DNA of 64,000 nt, from NCBI GenBank assembly GCA_030704615.1, contig CM060733.1, forward strand, positions 32,612,001 through 32,676,000, read 5' to 3'. Numbering within the stretch: the first letter of the stretch is position 1; each line of letters opens with the position of its first letter. Origin of the DNA: Takakia lepidozioides (lineage: Eukaryota > Streptophyta > Takakiopsida > Takakiales > Takakiaceae). Shown here one piece after another: positions 56,101-64,000 of the stretch. The position numbers and the translations under genes are program-made. Below the pieces are notes generated by a model. The model saw only the letters and a list, made by a program, of their open reading frames with translations, ran no database searches and had not been told where the DNA came from.

Positions 56101-56830
56101 CTAGAAAGAGGGGATGAGGAGATGTGAAGTATTGAGCTTGTAGATACCTCTACCTCTCCTACTTTCATAGGGCATGGAGAGAGAGGTTGAAACGATGGCA
56201 TGATCGAACCCTTGAGCTATGGGTTCTTGCGGGTGACGACTAGCCCCATTAGAGATTGAGATTGAGATGTATATTCTGTCTAATCTAGCCATGCAGAGGT
56301 CCTGGAGGGTGCGGTTGTTTGTCCAAGTGAAGAAAGGGTTATTCCTTCCTGGGTGGCTGGAGTTTGAGTCAATCTTTGACGCTATGAGTTTGGAGAAGAG
56401 AGATCCAAGGCCCCGCCTATCTTGGTTGCTGTCCACCATATTGAAATCTCCAACTAAAACCCAAGAGTGGGCAATTGGTTGTGAGGACATTTTTTGGTTG
56501 ATGATCCAGAGGTCGGCGCGTTCTAACTACGAATTCGGAGCGTATATGTTAACAAAACCTAGAGGGTTAGATTGGCTAGGAAGTTTGAGAGAGCAGAACT
56601 GGACCCGGCCTGGCTCCCAAACTTCTTCCTGAGGATGAATTGAACTAGGGAGGATGGGAGGATGGCGGTACCCCCCCTTGAACCGGCATGGAAGGTTTCT
56701 AGAGGGCAGCAGATGCTGGCCAGAGTTGATCGGAGATGTTAGAGATTTTTCGTTGGTAGATTTGATTTTTTTGGAGTTTGCTTGGTCGGAGCCAATCCCC
56801 CTAATGTTCCACGAGTGAATCTAATGTTCC
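56101..56830 (-). pseudogene. LINE (non-LTR) endonuclease-domain fragment
   Basis: The minus strand reads SWNIRGIGSDQANSKKIKS (start of the apurinic-type endonuclease), then GFVNIYAPNS. It continues WVLVGDFNMVDSNQDRRG, FFTWTNN, RLDRIYIS, DHAIVSTSL. These are the ordered motifs of the EEP endonuclease in plant LINE ORF2. One stop follows YAPNS. Reverse transcriptase would lie left of 56101 but is not seen; the piece is isolated. Confidence 0.85.
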
Positions 56831-57628
56831 ACGACCAATTTATAAATCAATTGAGCTGGACCGAACCGTGCTGCAAATTCCCCATCTTTTCGTTGCATAG
56901 ATAATATTCTTTTATTTGATACCGGGAAATGCTTCAGTTTCTACTTGTTTCATATGTGCAGGATGTACTTATACATTATGCTTGCTTCACTTTTTGCTTG
57001 TTTCATAGGTGCATGATATTCTTCAATTTTCGGTACTCTACCCGAGTTGATATAGTAGCTAGTATGAGCAATTGCATACCATTGTTAATATTGGTCTTTC
57101 AAATTTGCTTGACGTCCATTAACGATAGCCTACAGGTATTGGAATCCAGTTTTTTCTTATGTATTGGAAATGAGCACACATGCAAAAAGTTTATACTATC
57201 AGGACCCTCATAATATCACGAAAAGACCATACCAAACCAACACTGGTGTAAATCAAGTTCCCTATAGATTCCCACCTCTTTGTCCAGGATAATCTTTTCC
57301 TTTAAAAAAAAAGAAACTTGAGCGACTATCCACAACTCAGGCCCTTTTTCCCGGTATCTAAGAAACTATTATCTATTTTTTCTTTTAACTAAAGATTATC
57401 ATGCAAACGAATAGTTGTCAATAACATACAAACAACCAATATCAACTCCAAACTTGAAAAATATGTAACAATATGTTCTTCATATAGTCCAAAATATGAG
57501 ACATGATGTACATGAGGTCCGATGTACCTAAAATGTAGCTCTCATGAGTCAACTAGTATGAAACACCATGAACTAATTTCATACACCAAGTGAATTGAAA
57601 CATCTGCAAAACAGCACAATAACCCACA
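56831..57628. other. AT-rich spacer
   Basis: No coding or repeat signal that I can support beyond short A-runs (57303-57311). Confidence 0.4.
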
Positions 57629-58041
57629 AATAGAAGGCTTCTCATTGTTGAATAATTGGGTCTTTAAGGCCCACGTGTGCGCCAGGCAGCGGGCCCCACG
57701 CACGGATGCGGGGTCGCCTCTGGTCCCGCCCTCAGACCCGGCAGCCGTGCGGGGTCTGCTGGCCCCTGACCCTGCGAGGGTCTGATGATCTTTTTTACGG
57801 GTGAGTTTCCCCGGAAAAGTTTCTAAGTCCCGAGAGGGCGGGGCGGTCTGCGGCAGGTCTGCGGTGGACCTTACATTGGATTGGACGCGAGCAGAACCGG
57901 ACCCGCCGTTGGACGCGAGCATACCCACCGGGTGGTTGCGGGCGAAGTCGGGGGCAACCCGATGTTTGTGCGTCTGTGCGTTGCCTGGCCCACATGTGAG
58001 ACGTAAACTCCCAATTATTCAAAAATGAGAGGCCAATAGAA
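57629..58041. mobile_element. 399-bp GC-rich MITE with TIRs and 7-8-bp target duplication
   Basis: Target repeats AATAGAA (57629-57635 and 58035-58041; an adjoining G may make 8). Element 57636-58034. The ends are GGCTTCTCATTGTTGAATAA and the reverse complement of the right end GGCCTCTCATTTTTGAATAA; similarity continues through GGGCC...CAGGCA(G/A)CG for about 60 bp. The interior is strongly GC-rich in AT-rich surroundings and has no transposase. The duplication length suggests a hAT-type origin. Confidence 0.8.
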
Positions 58042-59840
58042 GTAGTGTTGGCATGATTAAATAAAACACAAGCATATAAAAAATGATTCAAGACATCCAG
58101 ATTCAGCAACAATAGCATATTATGGAGAATATGGATCAACCTAAGTGCTAATCCATATCATTCATTGCACTTTGCAAAGAGTATGGCTTCTACAATGAGC
58201 TGGTCCTCGTTGTCTTCAACTAGTGTGTCCACTTCAACAAAAATGTCATTCAATTTTCCTACTTCAACTAATTTGTAACCAACAGCATCATTGGTCACAT
58301 TCTTTGCAAATAGGGTATAAAGAGACAATTTACAATTCTAAGCAAAGATCCTCACAAATGTAACACGCCCTAAATTGCATTCCCTATCCACGATCAAATC
58401 CCCACCCTTGTCTTGTCTAGCTGCCCTTGCCTTTTACACCCCTCTGCCCCCTCCAAGATCCCACTCCATGATCTTGTCCCTGCTTCCATGTTCCCAGTCC
58501 ACTGATTTCCTGCTCTGCCGCTCCCCGTTCCTACTACTCGTTCCCCCATTCCTCCCCGCACATAGATCAAGAACCAGGAACAAAACAAAGGTGCAAAAAT
58601 AGGGGAGCGGGAATAGAGGACGGGAATAGAGGACGGGATATGTGCGGGAGGCAAGGAACAGGAGCAAGAGAGTGAGAATAGGGGACCGGTCACCGGAGTG
58701 AGGATGGGCCATTTCATGGACTTCGAATTATTCTGGAGATGAATTTTTTTTATCCTACCATTTAATTCCATTCAACAAATCATGAAAACATTACAAGTTT
58801 TGAATCTCGCACCACGACATCATAAAGTCAAAAAAAAAAAAAAAGAGTGAATGAAGCCAACCACTATGCTACCCGCGGGACGTTTTGTTGGCTCTCGTTT
58901 GTAGAAGAGAGACTATGCATCAGTGTTTTTTAATCTGGCGAAAAATTGCCAGATTTCAACCTAGAAAATGGGTCAGCTACTTTTACTAAGGAATTACGGG
59001 AGTAAAAATTAAAAAAATTGCAGAAAGCGCCAATGGTCAAATATCAGGAGCCAGATTTGTCCTACATGGACCTGTTAAAATATGACACCTGTAATATAGC
59101 CAATTTTCTAACTAGGTCACCTCCTTAGTCTCGCCATATGGGCACTGGGTAGAATTCAGTGTTGGTCTGGTATCTGGGTTTCGCCAGGTATCAACCTGGG
59201 TCTTTCCTAACCTAACCTACTGTTCTCTGTTCCCGTAAACATTTGTAGTACCCTACTAGAAGGTTCTCGAGTTCCCCGGCGGCCCCCCAAACCCTACCAG
59301 GCGGCGGTTCGGGTTCTCCTTTGACTCGTCGCTGCAGGTCTGTTCGGGTATCATATTAATATGCACATATGTATAGACATTATGGATGCAGGGTTTCATG
59401 TATTTATGAGCACCTCTTTATGACCTTCATTTTGCGAGACACTATGGATGCAATTCTGATTCATTGTATAATTGTATGGGGGTTGGTATCCTATGAAATG
59501 AGCAAGTTCAGTTCAGATGGCCATTTCAATATTGAATTTGAATTTGAATACTAGTACCATTTTTATTTTTTAAATACCATATTCGAGTTCATATTTCTAG
59601 GTTATTGACATTCAGATACCACTGCTCATATCTGGATTGATTTTCTTAACAAACCACTCTATGCATACCAGATTCATACCTGAAAAAATCAGGGGATGCA
59701 TTATTGGAAAACCTACCTGCCTTAAGAAAATCAGCACTGCATACCAGGACCCTTCTGGTATTTCCAATTCAAGATACCAGACCAACACTGGTAGAAGCTA
59801 CAGTCGCCCTGCCTGCGAATTTGGAAAAGTGAAAAAAAAA
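58042..59840. other. Gene-free region with scattered repeats
   Basis: A purine/pyrimidine-asymmetric stretch (58375-58690) contains tandem GGAATAGAGGACGGGA words. An A-run lies at 58830. A perfect 19-bp inverted repeat (CAGTGTTGGTCTGGTATCT, 59157-59175; reverse complement 59772-59790) brackets about 600 bp. The text around 59060-59160 resembles 60555-60640 (GGACCTGT(T/C)AAAATATG and GGGTAGAAT). No gene is supported. Confidence 0.5.
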
Positions 59841-60239
59841 CACTGCTATGCATCAAGTTGAAGTCAACGGAGAAAATGTGGTCAAAGAACCTTACACTGC
59901 GTCAATGCTCCGATTGGTGTGCTTTGCTGAGTCATGCGCCTTAGTCTCACCTGCCCCCTTATGTTTTGCCAAAGCAAGGAGAGCCTATTGCCTAGCTTGG
60001 GGCAAGGCGGCAGCAGGAAAGTGGTGGGGATTTGACTGGGGTAGTCCGTTCTGGTTGACCATACATTCAACCCAGCCTATGTGAGTCTAGTGTCTTTACA
60101 GCCAACGGTTTGATGGCTGTCTTGTAGAGAGAGACTTTGTGGAGACATGCAAGTCAATGGAGAAAATGTGGTCAAAGTAAAGTGACCCCATTCAGGTTGC
60201 TTGGGAACTTAAGGGTTAAGCCTCCCTTTTTTATTAGCT

Positions 60240-60478
60240 CCTACCTCACAAAAGGAAAATGAAACCAACATTCAGTAGCTCAGTTGGTTAATTGCACTCA
60301 GTGCCACCCTGATGACTCTGGGGTCAAATCCTGCTACTTGATGGGTGTGGTACTTCTTCCCCTTCCCTGGGCGGTGTCCCATTTCTACGCCTCCATGGCG
60401 CGGTTATTGTGAAAGAGGTTATTTTCTCCTCTCATTATTAAGGGGCCTTTTAAAAAAGAAAAAAGAAAAAATGAAGGC
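60240..60478 (+). repeat. tRNA-derived SINE-like sequence with A-rich tail
   Basis: AGTAGCTCAGTTGGTTAA (A box, 60277-) and GGGGTCAAATCC (B box, 60319-) have proper Pol III spacing. About 120 bp of unrelated body and an AAAAAAGAAAAAAGAAAAAA tail (60451-60471) follow. The acceptor and T stems do not pair, so it is not a functional tRNA. No clear target duplication was found. Confidence 0.5.
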
Positions 60479-60863
60479 ATTTTTCTCCAGGTTTTTTGCC
60501 AAAACAGGAGAGGTTGTGGCCAGCAAATCCGTACGACTGCCATCGTGGACCTGTCAAAATATGCCACCTGTCATTTAGCAACCTTTGTAGAAGTTCAGCT
60601 CGTTTTTCTCCCCAACCTGGGGCGCTGGGTAGAATATACACAGGTGGCCGCTTGCACAACTTCTGAACAATTTTTGAACAATGAGGGGAAAAACCTCTGC
60701 TTGCAGCACCTGAGTAATATGAATGAGATCATTTCTGAAAATTCTGGATAATCTTTATCAGGGAAGTTTCCCTCTAAGCTTTAGCTTGTTTTCTGTCTTC
60801 TGGTGAGGGGGTAGTTTTCCCACGGTAAGCCTCCACGGCCTCCTGGTGGTTATTTTTTCCACC

Positions 60864-60945
60864 GAACAATGTTTGTACTCTTTGGACTTCTTTGAGTTAA
60901 AGTTGAACAATGTTTGTACTCTTTGGACTTCTTTGAGTTAAAGTT
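60864..60945 (+). repeat. Perfect 2 x 41-bp tandem duplication
   Basis: The unit beginning GAACAATGTTTGTACTCTTT at 60864 is repeated exactly at 60905. Probably a recent slippage event. Confidence 0.95.
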
Positions 60946-62509
60946 AATCGAGGCCACCTTTCCCCCTTCTGTTGAATTTTTTTTTTTTCCCTGAAAATTA
61001 CTTTTGCCTCCTCAAAGTCTTCGCATTGACTGTCTCAATTCCACATTTTTCTTGGCCAATAATGATATGGCTATGGTGTGGAAGGTGCCCTGGAAATCTG
61101 GTTGTCTTCTTTTACCGATCAACACCTCAGACCTACCGTGCACCACCAGCAAAGAAAATAAAAAGAAAAACGAAAAATCTACCACATCTACCTGGCAATA
61201 CCGTCTACCATCTGTTTTTTATATTTCATATTTTATGGACGACCATTTTTACATTTGATTTTGGTTACATCTTTAAAAAAACTTTTAATAAAGAGAACAG
61301 GGGATAGTAGCCCTGGGAAGGCTCTATTACAGAGAGAGACTTTGCAACATGTTCAAGTCAACAGTGAAAATGTGGTCAAAGGACCTTACACCGTGTCAAA
61401 GCGATTCGTCCGATTGTGCTGAGTCATGCCCCTTAAGGTACTTCTTCTGTTTTGCCAAAGCAAGAGAGCCCATCGCCATTTTAGGCTTGTTAAAAAGGAG
61501 AAGTAGGAGGAAAAAATAACCTGAGTCCGCGGGTACATCTTAATCTCTAAATCTTTTGTTTTTCTGTATCTATTTATTTTTGTTTCTCTGAAGGAGCCCC
61601 AGCCCCAAGGCAGACGGAACGTCCACAGGGGATTGACCCCCAAACCTACAGGCCGATGACAGGGTCAAGAAAATAATAATTATCTGTTTATAATGATAGA
61701 TGCATAAATATGTTCCCTATGTTCCCTATGTTCCCTAATGTGTTTCCCTTTTCCCAAAAGCAAAAAGCAAAAGCTGTTATTATAATGTTTACTCCCTATT
61801 TCGTCGTATTTACTAATTGAACCCTACGTGGAAACATTTATCCAGGTCTGACTCAGGTATGTAGAGGGAGAGATTTGCTTTTCTTCATTTATTTATTTGT
61901 TCATTCAGGGACCCATCAACTGGGCCTTGAGGGGGAAAATAAATCTCCTTTGGGCGCCATAGAAGGCGAACAGGGGAGCCAGAAGGCAGCACACAGGGGT
62001 TTGAACCCCAACCCACCGGCCAATGCACAGAATGTCTACCAACGTTGTGCTGTTTTTATCATTATCGGGAAAAACAAAATAAGTATTTAAAACTTTTTTG
62101 GAAAAAAGAATAGAATAGAATAGGAAAAAAAAGAATAGAAATGAAATAGGGTGGCACCGCGCGGCCAAGCGGGAATAAAGATAGGAACGAGAAAAAAAAA
62201 GAAAAGAAAAGATAGGAACGAGAGGCTGTGAGGTGGCAAAAAGGTAATATTCGCAGAAAAAGGGTGCGCAGAGCTCTCCTTCCGCGCCTACTTCCATGGC
62301 TTGCTGCGCAGGGCTTACAATCAATGCCCGCCCTACCTCGCACTCCGTTTCCCTGCTGCATCGACAGTCTGTGAGGACGACGAGGTTACTTAGCTGGAGT
62401 TGTGATTGTCCCGTGTTGTGCCGTATGTTTCTCGGAAGTATCTGTGTGTTGTAGGAGTTGGTGTGTGAGAGTGTTGTGTCGGCGCCGTTGGCTTGCTGGT
62501 CTGGAGACG

Positions 62510-62516
62510 TATAAAA
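62510..62516 (+). promoter_or_regulatory. TATA box of the PADRE gene
   Basis: TATAAAA about 200 bp before the start codon, which gives an expected transcription start near 62540 and a 5' UTR of roughly 170 bases. Confidence 0.6.
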
Positions 62517-62599
62517 GAGACCAACGGATGCGAGGCATTATTTTAGGTTGAAAGCTCGTCTTGCTTGGTGCGGAGAAAAGTTTGGTTCGGAGGGAGAAC

Positions 62600-62650
62600 A
62601 TGTATGTGTGTGCTTTGGACAATTGTCTCCCTGAAGTGGTGATACTGTAG
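62600..62650 (+). CDS. Upstream ORF, 16 residues
   Basis: ATG 62600 to TAG 62650 encodes MYVCALDNCLPEVVIL. It lies inside the predicted 5' UTR, 63 bases before the main ATG, and could modulate translation. Whether it is translated is unknown. Confidence 0.4.
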   Translation: MYVCALDNCLPEVVIL

Positions 62651-62713
62651 TTTTCAACTCCGCATTTGGGAGCTGCTTACAACAAGCTTGCACTAGGTGC
62701 AGTGCCGGTGACG

Positions 62714-63223
62714 ATGGGAAACACTGCAGTGAGCAGAAACAAGGGGGACAGGGAGGGTGTGACTGTTTTGAAAGCAGATGGGGAAGTTCTTACATTCTAC
62801 CAGACAATTCGCGTGGCGGATTTGATGATCGGCTTCCCCAACCATTTTGTTTGCCACTCCAGTGACCTGATTCTCCTGCATCAGGGAAAGATTTTACCGC
62901 GTCACACGGTTTTAACTCCCGAGGAGATCTACTTCCTTCTTCCTCTGCCAGGTTGTCAGCAAACGTATGAGGCGTCTTCAGACGATGCTGAGACTTCTTC
63001 CTTGTTGCAAGTAGATTCTCCATCTCGGGCGTCACAAAAGCCTAGGAGCATGAAGTTTGTCATTTCCAAAGAGCAATTTGCAAAGATTATTGCAGAAGGC
63101 TCCTTAAAAGACAAGAATGTATCTAGCGTAAAGAGAGCGAACGCTCAGACCACTCCATCAGCTAAGAGACCGGTGATGTGGCAGCCAGGACTTGCAAGCA
63201 TCGCAGAAGTTATCGCCAAATAA
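62714..63223 (+). CDS. PADRE/DUF4228 domain protein, 169 residues
   Basis: I choose ATG 62714, giving MGNTAVS, over an upstream in-frame TTG. The MGN start with Ser at position 7 fits N-myristoylation and is typical of this plant family. The PADRE (DUF4228) domain follows: VTVLKADGEVLTFYQTIRVA, HSSDLILLHQGKILP, LTPEEIYFLLPLP. A Ser-rich linker comes next, then MKFVISKEQFAKII and the conserved C-terminal VMWQPGLASIAEV. Members are plant-specific, often membrane-anchored and responsive to pathogens or abiotic stress; the biochemical role is not established. The gene has a single exon and an intact frame, with a TATA box and an upstream ORF before it. Probably functional. Confidence 0.88.
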   Translation: MGNTAVSRNKGDREGVTVLKADGEVLTFYQTIRVADLMIGFPNHFVCHSSDLILLHQGKILPRHTVLTPEEIYFLLPLPGCQQTYEASSDDAETSSLLQVDSPSRASQKPRSMKFVISKEQFAKIIAEGSLKDKNVSSVKRANAQTTPSAKRPVMWQPGLASIAEVIAK

Positions 63224-64000
63224 GTATAAACCGGCTAGAGATTTTGGAGCTCCAAACGGTAATCTTCATTGAGTCCTGGTCATGTCTTTCCTTTCCGTAA
63301 TATGTGGAGTGTCTTTCTTTCAAGTGCTGGACATTTGGAGCTTGGATGACTGTCAAACCTTTCCTGAGAGTTTATCTGGCAACATCACTTTTCATTGCTG
63401 GTTCTTGGCCATTGATACCAGTACCATGTTCTACCTTCGCGTTATTGTACATATGCAGGCCGTGCTCTAGACTTTGTAGATAGTTCTCTAATCTTACTCC
63501 CTGGCCGTGCATTGAACTTATGTATCTGTTTTCCTGGTTTGCAGAAATTATTCTCGGGAAGGAGATATTTGAGGAGCAAATGTTAGGTACCAACTGTGTA
63601 CATTATTTGAACTCCCGCCCTTTTCTGGCGAGCATGTTTTGGCATTGATGTTTTGGTGGAAAGTGTACAGCCGGGCGGCATACATAGTGTAAAATTCACA
63701 GTCTGTTCATGTGCAGAACCAAGATTTTTGGTTTCAAGCACTGTTACCGAAGTTTAGATCTATAGAACTCCCACAAACGATTGGGATACCACCAGTAGCC
63801 CCTTACTAAACAGGATGGGCAAGGTGTTTTGCATTACATAACTTGTACAATCTCAGACAGTAGCTTTGCAATAGATTGTCAGCCAGGATGCTCAAGAAAT
63901 CATGCTGCAACCGTACACACGGGATGTGTTCAAGCTCCTCCAGGTTGTAATCAGAAGCTCGTCTATTTGATGGAACTGCAACTTTCAAATTATATCAGGT
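63224..64000 (+). other. 3' UTR and downstream spacer of the PADRE gene
   Basis: Presumed 3' UTR for some hundred bases. No further gene is supported before the window end. Confidence 0.4.

Larger units (their letters stand above)
59850..61470. repeat. Three diverged copies of a low-copy repeat module
   Basis: GA(A/G)AATGTGGTCAAAG, followed by CCTTACAC(T/C)G(C/T)GTCAA, GCTGAGTCATGC and TTTTGCCAAAGCAAG, occurs at about 59870 and 61365. A shorter piece with AGAGAGAGACTTTG lies at about 60130. Unknown transposon remnant. Confidence 0.55.

Noticed and set aside
60277-60350. Functional tRNA gene
   Set aside because: A and B boxes are present, but the acceptor and T stems do not pair and an A-rich tail follows; SINE-like instead.

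Overview
The window looks like nuclear DNA from a land plant, probably seed-free (bryophyte, lycophyte or fern grade; my inference). The evidence is a cytosolic HSP70 with the plant first-intron position, a PADRE/DUF4228 gene, many decayed PPR-E/DYW repeats, and dense nested Ty3/gypsy, CACTA, Mutator-like (MULE), pogo-like and LINE sequences separated by AT-rich spacers.

Only three loci look like ordinary host genes: a left-truncated Cys-rich membrane protein gene (minus, 50-1986) divergent from HSP70 (plus, 2800-5065), and a 169-residue PADRE protein (plus, 62714-63223). Positions 5.1-14 kb are mostly relics: palindromes, tandem repeats, a pogo-like transposase and unidentified ORF fragments. 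Positions 14.2-41.9 kb are nested and rearranged mobile DNA. They include a gypsy LTR, the left half of a MULE-like element with a broken ParB-like/methyltransferase gene, PPR fragments, gypsy pieces in both orientations, captured pieces of a tRNA pseudouridine synthase and a glycolate oxidase gene, a CACTA element, MULE transposase relics and a strand-asymmetric coding relic.

The main result is an 11,237-bp element at 42100-53336. It is flanked by identical 9-bp repeats (GCTTCTCAT) and sits inside the DYW domain of a PPR gene; removing the element plus one repeat restores the reading H-H-N-E-K-L-A-I-A. The element has related inverted ends. It carries two divergent genes: a MULE transposase with a SWIM zinc finger (plus), and a ten-exon gene (minus) encoding a ParB-like domain followed by a permuted (beta-class-like) methyltransferase domain. 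Between them lies an array of about 11 perfect or near-perfect palindromes. ParB-methylase fusions are known from phages and bacterial plasmids; I know of none described as cargo of a plant MULE. A second copy of the methyltransferase gene (16303-20229) and its missing 5' part (41025-41191, opposite strand) are each cut at the same codon by ends of one TIR element with matching 8-bp duplications. That suggests an insertion followed by an inversion.

Positions 54.2-62.3 kb hold gypsy RNase H/integrase, a LINE endonuclease, a GC-rich MITE with target duplication and several low-copy repeats. All family names come from reading motifs; no searches were run.
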